Origin: Streptomyces sp. MJM8645
Lineage (GTDB): Bacteria; Actinomycetota; Actinomycetes; Streptomycetales; Streptomycetaceae
Length of the DNA stretch: 64,000 nt
Reading direction: 5' to 3'
Assembly (NCBI RefSeq): GCF_001625365.1
Contig: NZ_LJJF01000001.1
Coordinates: 5,446,001-5,510,000, forward strand
The notes under the pieces were generated by a model. It was not told the origin of the DNA and searched no databases. It was given only the letters and a program-made list of their open reading frames with translations. This document shows, piece after piece, positions 8,085 through 15,740 of this stretch. The position numbers and the translations under genes are program-made. Within the stretch, counting starts at the first letter, position 1. Every line of letters starts with the position of its first letter.

Positions 8085-9572
8085 ATGAGAGTTCCTCGGA
8101 TCAGCCGGACCCGGTTCGCGGCGGTGGGCCTCGTGCTCGCCACCGCCGGCGCCCTCGCGCTCCCGGCCGGCACCGCCGTCGCGGCCCCCTCGGCGGGCTC
8201 GACGACCGGTCCGCTGCTCAGCTACGTCGTCAACACCAAGGCCAACCACGGCCAGGTGCAGAAGGTCGAGAAGGCGATCACCGCCCTCGGCGGCTCGGTG
8301 GTGTACTCGTACGAGCAGATCGGCGTCGTCATCGCCCGCTCGGACGACACCGCGTTCGCGCAGAAGCTGCGTCAGGCCAAGGGCGTCGACTCCGTCGGTG
8401 CCAGCCGCACCAAGGGCATCACCGCCGCCGACCAGGCCAAGGCCGACGTCGCCGCCGAGCCCTCCGCCGCGCCCGCCGCCGGTCAGGAGCCGTACGAGGC
8501 CAACCAGTGGGACATGCGCCAGATCGGTGTCGACAAGGCGCACAAGCTCTCGCTCGGCAGCCGCAACGTCACCGTCGGCGTGCTGGACTCCGGCATCGAC
8601 GCGACGCACGAGGACCTGGCCGCCAACGTGGACGCCTCGCAGTCGGTCTCCTGCATCGACGGCGGCAAGCCGAACACCGACTGGAAGTCCTGGCAGCCCA
8701 CCACCAGCGACCACGGCACCCACGTGGCCGGCACGATCGGCGCCGCCAAGAACGGCAAGGGCGTCGTCGGCATCGCCCCGAACGTGAAGCTGGCCGCGGT
8801 CAAGGTCGTCGACGACGGCGGGTTCATCTACCCCGAGTACGCGATCTGCGGCTTCGTGTGGGCCGGTGAGCACCAGTTCAAGGTGACCAACAACAGCTAC
8901 TACGTCGACCCGTGGATGTTCAACTGCCCGAACGACAAGGACCAGGCCGCGATCAGCGCCGCCGTCCGCAAGGCGGTCTCGTTCTCGCAGCGCAAGGGCG
9001 TCCTCAACGTCGCCGCGGCGGGCAACGAGAACATCGACCTGGCGCACAAGACCGTTGACGTCTCCAGCCCGGACGACACCACCAAGGTGACCCGCCCGGT
9101 CACCAACGACTGCCTGTCGCTGCCGACCGAGCTGCCCGGTGTCATCGCCGTCTCCTCGGTGGGCGTCAAGGGCGACAAGGCGTACTACTCCAGCTACGGC
9201 AAGGGCGTCGTGACCGTCGCCGCGCCGGGTGGCGACCGCCGCTACCAGCTCCCGGACACCCCGGACAAGGACGGTCGGATCCTCTCCACCATCCCGGGCA
9301 ACAAGTACGGCTACATGCAGGGCACCTCGATGGCCACCCCGCACGTCGTCGGCGTGGTCGCGCTGCTCGCCAGCACCTTCCCGTGGGCCAACCCGGACGA
9401 GCTGACCGAGCTGCTCACCAACCAGGCGGAGTCGCACCCCTGCCCGACCGGCGAGTACAACCCGGGCGGCACCGGCGCGTACAAGGCCACCTGCGAGGGC
9501 GGCGCGGACGACAACGGCTTCTACGGCGCGGGCATCATCAACGCCGAGAAGGCGGTCCAGTGGTGGCGCTGA
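8085..9572 (+). CDS. Secreted subtilisin-like serine protease (S8 family)
   Basis: 495-residue preproprotease. A Sec signal peptide (RISRTRF, hydrophobic core, AVAA cleavage zone near residue 34) is followed by an inhibitor-I9-like propeptide (residues about 40-120) and the S8 domain. The catalytic triad is visible: Asp168 in GVLDSGID, His210 in DHGTHVAG and Ser415 in GTSMATPHVV. It should be exported and self-processed, then degrade extracellular protein. The ATG was chosen because it begins the signal peptide and has GGGAGGG about ten bases upstream; an earlier in-frame start would bury the signal. The gene stands alone, with a terminator behind it. Confidence 0.95.
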   Translation: MRVPRISRTRFAAVGLVLATAGALALPAGTAVAAPSAGSTTGPLLSYVVNTKANHGQVQKVEKAITALGGSVVYSYEQIGVVIARSDDTAFAQKLRQAKGVDSVGASRTKGITAADQAKADVAAEPSAAPAAGQEPYEANQWDMRQIGVDKAHKLSLGSRNVTVGVLDSGIDATHEDLAANVDASQSVSCIDGGKPNTDWKSWQPTTSDHGTHVAGTIGAAKNGKGVVGIAPNVKLAAVKVVDDGGFIYPEYAICGFVWAGEHQFKVTNNSYYVDPWMFNCPNDKDQAAISAAVRKAVSFSQRKGVLNVAAAGNENIDLAHKTVDVSSPDDTTKVTRPVTNDCLSLPTELPGVIAVSSVGVKGDKAYYSSYGKGVVTVAAPGGDRRYQLPDTPDKDGRILSTIPGNKYGYMQGTSMATPHVVGVVALLASTFPWANPDELTELLTNQAESHPCPTGEYNPGGTGAYKATCEGGADDNGFYGAGIINAEKAVQWWR

Positions 9573-9606
9573 CGCGCTGACCACGGCGACACCTGAACAC
9601 TGAGTC

Positions 9607-9636
9607 GGGGAGCGGGCCCATCCGGGTCCGCTCCCC
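9607..9636. terminator. Terminator between convergent protease and HipA-like genes
   Basis: GGGGAGCGGGCCC pairs with GGGTCCGCTCCCC (13 bp with one G-U) around a four-base loop. It lies 35 bases after the protease stop and serves the convergent gene pair. Confidence 0.7.
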
Positions 9637-9713
9637 GGTCGTTTCCGGGCCACCGTGCCCGGGCCCTGCCCGGCCCGCGCCCGGCCGACTTCCACGGGCG
9701 GGCCCCGGCCCAC

Positions 9714-10607
9714 TCACTCGACGTGCTGGTCCCAGCCCGTCTCCACCGACGGCTTGCCGTGCAGGTCCGGGACTTCCTGGAGCCAGGCGGGCCGGCCGGC
9801 CCGCGTCCGGGCCTCCCGGCGGCGTTCGGCCTCGCGCAGCTGCTCGGGGGTGGCGAAGCCCTCCGGGAGCCACTGCGCGGAGAGCACCACCCGGGCGGCC
9901 AGGTGGGTCACGTAGGCGTGCCGGACGGCGGCCACCGAGTCGAAGCCGGGCTCGTCGGCCAGCCACTCGTCCGGGACGAGCGCCAGCACCTCCTCCAGCA
10001 GGCCGACGGTGACCAGCGGGCCGAGCTCCTCGTCGGCCAGCCGGACGTCCGGGGCCGCGCCGCCCAGCGCGTGCGCGCTGAGGTCGTAGCGCTTGCCGAC
10101 CGCCGCCTCGGCGGTGGCCCAGCGGTGGTGGAAGATCAGCGCGGCGCCGTTGTCGATCAGCCAGAGCCGTCCGTGCCAGACCACCAGGTTGGGGTTGTGG
10201 ACGGTGCGGTCGACGTTGCCGGTGAGGGCGTCCAGCCAGACCACCCGCCCGGCCTCGGCGGAGTCCACCGGGATCATGCCCGGCCGGTAGTCCCGCGCGC
10301 CGGGCAGCAGGTCCATCCCGAGGTTGAGGCCGCCGCTGGCCTTGAGCATGTCCTGGATCTCGGTGTCGGGCTCGTCCGCGGCGACGGCCGGATCGAAGTC
10401 CACCAGCCGCAGCTCGGGGACGCGCAGGCCGAGCCGCCGGGCCAGCTCGCCGACGATCACCTCCGCGACCAGCGCCTTGCGGCCCTGCGCGGCGCCGGTG
10501 AACTTGACCACGTAGGTTCCCAGGTCGTCGGTCTCCACCACACCGGGGACGGAACCGCCGGACCGCAGCGGGTCGACGTAGCGCACTGCTGTCACCAGAT
10601 CGAGCAC
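9714..10607 (-). CDS. HipA-like kinase, stand-alone
   Basis: 297 residues. The chain shows YVVKFTGAAQGRKALVAE (likely nucleotide-binding lysine), then GNVDRTVHNPNLVVW (catalytic loop with Asp and Asn) and LWLIDNGAALIF (metal-binding Asp). This pattern is that of the HipA/PI3-kinase-like fold. Classical HipA toxins phosphorylate aminoacyl-tRNA synthetases and are paired with the DNA-binding antitoxin HipB; no HipB-like gene is next to this one, so it is probably not a toxin module. The GTG start is preceded by TAGGGT seven bases upstream, which fits a leaderless mRNA. An internal GTG four codons later is the alternative. Target unknown. Confidence 0.72.
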   Translation of the reverse strand: MLDLVTAVRYVDPLRSGGSVPGVVETDDLGTYVVKFTGAAQGRKALVAEVIVGELARRLGLRVPELRLVDFDPAVAADEPDTEIQDMLKASGGLNLGMDLLPGARDYRPGMIPVDSAEAGRVVWLDALTGNVDRTVHNPNLVVWHGRLWLIDNGAALIFHHRWATAEAAVGKRYDLSAHALGGAAPDVRLADEELGPLVTVGLLEEVLALVPDEWLADEPGFDSVAAVRHAYVTHLAARVVLSAQWLPEGFATPEQLREAERRREARTRAGRPAWLQEVPDLHGKPSVETGWDQHVE

Positions 10608-10730
10608 ACCGGCCACCCTATCCCGCCGCCCCGCCACCTCTGCGGGCCGTCCGGTAGGCCTGCGCCCCCGGCGCTGTGATTGGCTTGCCGGTGACAATCG
10701 GAAGACCAAACGGACGAGGAGAGCAAGGCC

Positions 10731-11171
10731 ATGGGACAGGTGCAGGCCACCACCGAGCGGGACTACGACGCCGCCCCCGAGCGGGTGTACGAGGCGCTGG
10801 CCGACTACCAGGTGACCCGCCCGAAGCTGCTGCCCCCGCAGTACAGCGAGTACGAGGTCCGGGTCGGCGGCACCGGCGCCGGCACCCAGGTGCACTGGAA
10901 GCTGCAGGCCACCGAGAAGCGCGTGCGGGACTGCCTGTTCACCGTCTCGGCGCCCTCGCCCGACCAACTGGTGGAGAAGGACGCCAACTCCAGCATGGTG
11001 ATCACCTGGACCGTCTCGGCGGCCGGCGAGGGCCGGTCGAAGGTCACCGTCTCGGCCACCTGGCAGGGCGCGAGCGGCATCGGCGGCTTCTTCGAGCGCA
11101 CCTTCGCCCCGAAGGGCCTGAACCGGATCCACGACCAGGTGCTGGCCAACCTGGCCGCCGAGGTCCGCTGA
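10731..11171 (+). CDS. SRPBCC (START-like) family protein
   Basis: 146 residues with the helix-grip pattern of SRPBCC/polyketide-cyclase-like proteins: TTERDYDAAPERVYEALADY at the N-terminus, alternating beta strands, and a final long helix around GGFFERTFAPKGLNRIHDQV. Such proteins bind hydrophobic ligands in a central cavity. No catalytic residues can be assigned. A good ribosome site (AGGAG) precedes the ATG. The gene diverges from the HipA-like gene across about 120 bases. Ligand and role are unknown. Confidence 0.75.
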   Translation: MGQVQATTERDYDAAPERVYEALADYQVTRPKLLPPQYSEYEVRVGGTGAGTQVHWKLQATEKRVRDCLFTVSAPSPDQLVEKDANSSMVITWTVSAAGEGRSKVTVSATWQGASGIGGFFERTFAPKGLNRIHDQVLANLAAEVR

Positions 11172-11181
11172 GTCCGCGGAG

Positions 11182-11223
11182 TTCACCGAGTTTACCGGGT
11201 TCACCGGGTTCACCGGGTTCACC
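11182..11223. repeat. Nine-base tandem repeat after the SRPBCC gene
   Basis: About 4.7 copies of a TTCACCGGG unit, with slight variation in the first two copies, lie directly after the SRPBCC stop. There is no ORF. The repeat length may vary between strains. Confidence 0.7.
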
Positions 11224-11257
11224 TTTCCGCGGAAATTCGCCCGGGAATTCGAGCGGC

Positions 11258-11297
11258 CCGTCCACCCGTACGAGCGGAAAGCCGTACGGGTGGACGG
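11258..11297 (+). terminator. Strong hairpin before the glycosyltransferase gene
   Basis: A perfect 15-bp stem (CCGTCCACCCGTACG with CGTACGGGTGGACGG) closes a ten-base loop. It most likely ends the SRPBCC transcript and insulates the polysaccharide locus, whose first promoter lies immediately after it. Confidence 0.65.
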
Positions 11298-11345
11298 CCC
11301 GCCACCTGCGGGTGACGAGGGCCGCCCGGCGCGGGGGAGCCACCC

Positions 11346-11359
11346 TAGGCTCGCCGCCG
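11346..11359 (+). promoter_or_regulatory. Leaderless promoter of the first glycosyltransferase
   Basis: TAGGCT (11346-11351) lies seven bases before the GTG start. There is no ribosome site at a usable distance. This is the classic layout of a leaderless actinomycete mRNA. Confidence 0.5.
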
Positions 11360-12519
11360 TGCATATGACGATCCTTCACATTTCACAGCCCGTGGACGGC
11401 GGAGTCGCCCGCGTCGTCGCCGATCTGGTCCGGGGGCAGCGCGAGGCCGGTCACCGGGTGCTGGTCGCCTGCCCGGGCGGCGGCCGGCTGGCCGAGGAGG
11501 CCGCCGCCGTGGGCGCGCTGGTCCATGACTGGCCCGCCGGGCGCTCGCCGGGCCCGGGCACCGCCGCCGAGGCGTGGCGGCTGCGCCGGATCGTCCGGGC
11601 GGCCGCGCCCGACGTGGTCCACCTGCACAGCGCCAAGGCCGGGCTGGCCGGCCGGCTGGCGGTACGCGGCGCGGTGCCGACCGTCTTCCAGCCGCACGCC
11701 TGGTCCTTCGCCGCCGTCGAGGGCCCGCTGGCCACCGCCACCCTGCACTGGGAGCGCTTCGCGAGCCGCTGGGCGCACCGCCTGCTCTGTGTCAGCGTCC
11801 AGGAGCGGGCCGACGGCGTCGCCGCCGGGGTGAGCGCGGACTGGGCGGTGGTGCCCAACGGCGTGGACGTCCGCCACTACGCACCCGCCGACCGCCGGGC
11901 GGCCCGGATCGCGCTGGGCCTGGACCTGGACGCGCCGCTCGCGGTCTGCGTCGGCCGGCTGTGCCGGCAGAAGGGGCAGGACGTGCTGCTGGCGGCCTGG
12001 CCGGAGGTGCTGCGGGCGGTGCCGCAGGCCCGGCTGGCGCTGGTGGGCGGCGGCCCCGAGGAGAACCGGCTGGCGGATCTGGTCCGGGAGTCGGCCGAGC
12101 CGTCCCGGGTCCGGCTGGTCGGGGACGTGCCGGATCCGAGGCCGTGGCTGGCGGCGGCCGACCTGGTGGTGCTGCCCTCGCGCTGGGAGGGCATGGCGCT
12201 GGCCCCGCTGGAGGCGATGGCGGTGGCCCGTCCGGTGCTGCTGACCGACGTGCCGGGCGCCCGGGAGTGCCTGCCCCAGGCCGAGCGGGAGCGGGCGGTG
12301 GTGCCGCCCGAGGACGTGACCGCGCTCGCCACCCGAATGGCGGAAGCGCTGTCCGATTCGATCGAGTGTGAGCGGCGCGGGGCGCGGCTGCGCGATCACG
12401 TGGTTGCCCGGCATGACGTCCGCACGGTGGTCGAACAGGTGGACGCGCTGTACCGCCATCTGCTGGGTGCCGGTCCGGCGGCCGGGCGGCGCCGGGCCCG
12501 TGTCCCAGAGCGGATCTGA
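11359..12519 (+). CDS. GT4 glycosyltransferase
   Basis: 386-residue retaining glycosyltransferase of the GT-B fold. It opens with ILHISQPVDGGVARVVADLV, the glycine-rich acceptor-side loop, and its C-terminal half holds VVPNGVDVRHY, VGRLCRQKGQDVLL and the donor-binding WEGMALAPLEAM with its EX7E-type glutamates. It should transfer a nucleotide-activated sugar to a lipid-linked or glycan acceptor on the inner face of the membrane. It lies in the same direction as, and 378 bases before, the polysaccharide operon, but has its own leaderless promoter. The GTG at 11359 was chosen for its distance from TAGGCT; the ATG at 11365 is the alternative. Confidence 0.87.
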   Translation: MHMTILHISQPVDGGVARVVADLVRGQREAGHRVLVACPGGGRLAEEAAAVGALVHDWPAGRSPGPGTAAEAWRLRRIVRAAAPDVVHLHSAKAGLAGRLAVRGAVPTVFQPHAWSFAAVEGPLATATLHWERFASRWAHRLLCVSVQERADGVAAGVSADWAVVPNGVDVRHYAPADRRAARIALGLDLDAPLAVCVGRLCRQKGQDVLLAAWPEVLRAVPQARLALVGGGPEENRLADLVRESAEPSRVRLVGDVPDPRPWLAAADLVVLPSRWEGMALAPLEAMAVARPVLLTDVPGARECLPQAERERAVVPPEDVTALATRMAEALSDSIECERRGARLRDHVVARHDVRTVVEQVDALYRHLLGAGPAAGRRRARVPERI

Positions 12520-12897
12520 TCGTTTCACATGCCGTGAATGCCCGCCGATCCGGCGCCGTCGTATTCGCACCCTCAACCGGATAGGGACGAGGCGTCAAAT
12601 CCGAAATACCTATTAATGGGCGGCTGGAATGAAACGGCAAGTCAACTTCCAGCCTGCGCAGCCCGGTTATGTATTGTCGGATTTCGCCTGCTTCGTTTCG
12701 ATTTCACGCCGGGAATTCGCGACTGAGCCCTTCATGGCCGCGCCCCGCGCGGCCGGGCCCGGTGCGAGAGGACCGAAAGCCGCCAGCGGTAGCAGGTGCT
12801 GTCAGGACCGCGCCCACCGGGCCGGGACGGCCGCTCCGCGCCATCCGGTGCCGGGGCGCCGTCACCCCGGGCACACAGCAGGGGAGTTCGTGCGCTG
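12520..12897 (+). promoter_or_regulatory. AT-richer leader region of the polysaccharide operon
   Basis: 378 bases, clearly lower in GC than the flanks, with no credible ORF. It contains a perfect 8-bp inverted repeat, GGCTGGAA (12622-12629) and TTCCAGCC (12647-12654), and a possible -10 box TATGTA (12668-12673). The main promoter of the operon should lie here, and the inverted repeat is a candidate operator or RNA hairpin. The regulator cannot be named. Confidence 0.45.
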
Positions 12898-14421
12898 ATG
12901 ACCATTGACCACGACAGCGTGCCGCGAGCGGGTCGGTCCCTGTCCGGCCCCCGGCGGCCCGGCACCGGGCTGCTCGACCGTCCGGCCGGATCCGCCCGGA
13001 CCCGGACGGTGCCGCCGCCCCGCCGGCCCCGCGGGGCGGTCCGTTCCCGGCTCGCCCTGCCGCTCGCGCTGGTCCAGGTCGACGCGATCGCGCTGTGCAC
13101 CGCCACCGGCCTCGCCAACCGGGCCGTCGACCCGGCCGTCCCGCTCGCGCCGTTGCTCGGTGCCGCCGCCGTCCTGCCCCTGCTGCTCGTGCTCAACCTG
13201 GTCGGCGGCCTCTACCGCACCCGGCTCACCCTCTCCGTCCTGGACGAACTGCCCGCGCTGGCCGTCCGGGCCGTCGTCGCCACGGCCTTCGCCGTCACCC
13301 TGGCCGGCTGTCTGGACGGCCGCTGGCCCGACTGCGGCCCGGCCACCCCGGCCCGGCTCACCGTCCTGCTCGGCGTCCAGCTGCTGATCGCCGCCGTCGG
13401 CCGCGCCGTGCTCTACCACCTGGTCCGGCGGATCCGCCGCAGCCGCCCCAACCCCGTCCTGGTGCTCGGCGCCGGCCGGCTCGGCCGCCGGGTCGCCGCC
13501 GCCCTCAGCGAGCGCGGCGAGTACGGGATGCGCCCGGTCGGCTTCCTCGACGCCGACCCGCCGCTGCTCGCCGGCGACACCGACCTGCCCGTCCTCGGCG
13601 GCCGCGAGGTGCTGGAGCGCGAGGTCCGCCGGCACCGGATCCACCACGTGGTCGCCACCGCCGGCGCCGCCGACGAGGCCGAGACCGCCGCCGCCCTGCG
13701 CGACGCCGCCCGGCTCGGCTGCCAGGTCTGGCTGGTGCCCGCGCTGCGCGAGCACGGCTCGCTGCCCGCCGGCCCGCTGGCCGGAGCCGACCACCTGTGG
13801 GGCTTCCCCTGCCTGCGGGTCGGCGGCCCGGCGATGCGCCGCCCCGGCTGGGCCGCCAAGCGCGCCCTGGACGTCACCGCCGCCGGGCTCGGCCTGCTGC
13901 TGCTCGCCCCCGTCCTGGTGCTCTGCGCGCTGGCCGTCCGCTTCGACACCGGCCCCGGCGTGCTCTTCCGCCAGCAGCGCACCGGGCTGGACGGCAAGGT
14001 CTTCACCGTCCTCAAGTTCCGCACCCTGCGCCCGAGCAACGAACACGAGTCGGCGACCCGTTGGAACATCTCCCAGGACCACCGGATGGGCGCCGTCGGC
14101 CGGCTGCTGCGCCGCAGCTCGCTGGACGAGCTGCCGCAGCTGTGGAACGTGCTGTGCGGCGACATGAGCCTGGTCGGCCCGCGCCCGGAACGCCCCTACT
14201 TCGTCATGCGGTTCGGCCAGGCCTACCCCGAGTACGCCGACCGCCACCGCGTCCCGGTCGGCCTGACCGGCCTCGCCCAGGTCAACGGGCTGCGCGGGGA
14301 CACCTCGATCGAGGACCGGGCCCGGTTCGACAACCGCTACATCGAGAGCTGGAGCCTCTGGCAGGACGTCAAGATCCTGTGCCGCACCGCGGTCCTGATG
14401 CTCCACCCGGACGGGAGCTGA
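12898..14421 (+). CDS. Polyprenyl-phosphate sugar-1-phosphate transferase (exopolysaccharide initiating enzyme)
   Basis: 507 residues of the WbaP/CpsE type. Four predicted membrane helices (about residues 45-180) lead into a CoA-binding-3-like Rossmann part (VLVLGAGRLGRRVAAAL near residue 187) and a C-terminal transferase domain after a fifth helix. That domain carries KRALDVTAAG, VLFRQQRTGLDGK, VLKFRTLRP and SLDELPQLWNVLCGDMSLVG. It should attach the first sugar phosphate to undecaprenyl phosphate and so start each repeat unit. The ATG has GGGGAG upstream. It is the first gene of a tight operon that runs to 21568. Confidence 0.92.
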   Translation: MTIDHDSVPRAGRSLSGPRRPGTGLLDRPAGSARTRTVPPPRRPRGAVRSRLALPLALVQVDAIALCTATGLANRAVDPAVPLAPLLGAAAVLPLLLVLNLVGGLYRTRLTLSVLDELPALAVRAVVATAFAVTLAGCLDGRWPDCGPATPARLTVLLGVQLLIAAVGRAVLYHLVRRIRRSRPNPVLVLGAGRLGRRVAAALSERGEYGMRPVGFLDADPPLLAGDTDLPVLGGREVLEREVRRHRIHHVVATAGAADEAETAAALRDAARLGCQVWLVPALREHGSLPAGPLAGADHLWGFPCLRVGGPAMRRPGWAAKRALDVTAAGLGLLLLAPVLVLCALAVRFDTGPGVLFRQQRTGLDGKVFTVLKFRTLRPSNEHESATRWNISQDHRMGAVGRLLRRSSLDELPQLWNVLCGDMSLVGPRPERPYFVMRFGQAYPEYADRHRVPVGLTGLAQVNGLRGDTSIEDRARFDNRYIESWSLWQDVKILCRTAVLMLHPDGS

Positions 14422-14426
14422 CCCGC

Positions 14427-15740
14427 GTGGCCCTGACCCTTCCCGCCGTCCCCCGGCTCGCGTTACGCAAGGCGCTGCCCGCGCTCGCGGACCGGCCCAG
14501 CCTGCTCGCCGCGGCGACCGTCCTGCTGGTCTGCGTGCCCACCGGCGAGAAGGACGTCGCCGCCGCCGTCCACGTCACCGCCGCCGACGTGGCCTCGCTG
14601 GCCCTGGTCGCGCTCACCGCGCTCAACCTGCTGCGCGGGCGGCTGCCCGCCGTCAGCCGCGCCACCTGCGTGCTGTTCGGCGGCATCGTGGCCGCCGCCG
14701 CCGTCGCCACCGTCGGCTCGATCGACCCGGCCACCAGCCTCACCGGCTTCGTCCGGCTCACCCAGGTGTTCGTCCTGGTGCCGGCCGGGGTGCTCTGCTC
14801 GCTGCGCGACCGCGTCGACCAGCGGCTGGTCCTCGGCTCCTTCGTGCTCGCCGCGCTGATCCAGGGCGTGGTCGGCGCGCACCAGTACCTCACCCGGACC
14901 GGCGCCTCCTACACCGGCCAGCCGATCCGGGCCGTCGGCACCTTCGGCGCCCTCGACATCATGGCGATGTCCACGGTCGTCAGCTACGGGCTGCTCGCCG
15001 CCCTGGCCCTGGCGCTCGCCGAGCGCCGCCCCGGCGGCGACGTCCGGCTGCGCCGCGCCATGTTCGCGGCCGCCGCCTTCCTGGCCTTCCCGCTCGCCGT
15101 CTCGTTCAGCCGCGGCAGCTGGATCGCCACCGCCGCCGCGGCCACCGTGCTGCTGCTGCGCGCCGACGCCCGGCTCGCCGTCCGCGGCGCCGTCCTCGGC
15201 CTGGCCGGCGCGGTCGTCCTGGTCGGCGGCCTCGGCCTCGGCGCCTCCGGCGTCACCGCGCGGCTCGGCTCGATCGGCTCCGTCTCCGCGGCCCCCGACC
15301 AGTCCGTCTCCGACCGCTACGACCTGTGGTCCACCGCCGGGCGGATCTGGCAGGACCACCCCGTCCACGGCGCCGGCCCCAAGGCCTTCCAGCAACTGCG
15401 TGACAGCCACGCCCCGCTGCGGCTCTCCTCCGGCAGCGACGCCGCCGACTCCACCATCGGCTTCCAGCGCGAACCGCTGCTCTCCCCGCACAACATGTAC
15501 TTCCTGGTGCTCAGCGAGCAGGGTCTGATCGGCATCGTCGCCTACGCCGCGCTCTTCCTCGGCCTGCTGCTCGGCTGCCTGCGCCACTCCCGCGGCCCGG
15601 CCCTCGCCGCCCTGGCCCTGCTCACCTGGGTGCTGGTCGACTACCTGTACGCGGACATCGGCGGCACCACCACCGTGCTGACCTCCGTCGTCCTCGGTCT
15701 CGCGGCCCGGGCCTGCGTCGCGGAGGCCGACCCGCGATGA
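14427..15740 (+). CDS. O-antigen ligase/polymerase-like membrane protein
   Basis: 437 residues with about ten to twelve hydrophobic segments and a larger external loop in the second half. The loop and next helix carry the Wzy_C/WaaL-type signature SPHNMYFLVLSEQGLIGIV, and before it GSWIATAAAATVLLL and DHPVHGAGPKAFQ. It should polymerise or ligate undecaprenyl-linked repeat units outside the membrane. It begins with GTG five bases after the sugar transferase stop and overlaps the flippase gene by four bases. Whether it is a polymerase or a ligase cannot be told from sequence. Confidence 0.85.
   Translation: MALTLPAVPRLALRKALPALADRPSLLAAATVLLVCVPTGEKDVAAAVHVTAADVASLALVALTALNLLRGRLPAVSRATCVLFGGIVAAAAVATVGSIDPATSLTGFVRLTQVFVLVPAGVLCSLRDRVDQRLVLGSFVLAALIQGVVGAHQYLTRTGASYTGQPIRAVGTFGALDIMAMSTVVSYGLLAALALALAERRPGGDVRLRRAMFAAAAFLAFPLAVSFSRGSWIATAAAATVLLLRADARLAVRGAVLGLAGAVVLVGGLGLGASGVTARLGSIGSVSAAPDQSVSDRYDLWSTAGRIWQDHPVHGAGPKAFQQLRDSHAPLRLSSGSDAADSTIGFQREPLLSPHNMYFLVLSEQGLIGIVAYAALFLGLLLGCLRHSRGPALAALALLTWVLVDYLYADIGGTTTVLTSVVLGLAARACVAEADPR

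Noticed and set aside
9714..10607. HipBA toxin-antitoxin module
   Set aside because: No HipB-like helix-turn-helix gene is adjacent on either side.
12629..12898. Possible 89-codon ORF in the polysaccharide leader
   Set aside because: It lacks a ribosome site and family features, spans the inverted repeat and predicted promoter, and its end is Arg/Pro-rich noise.
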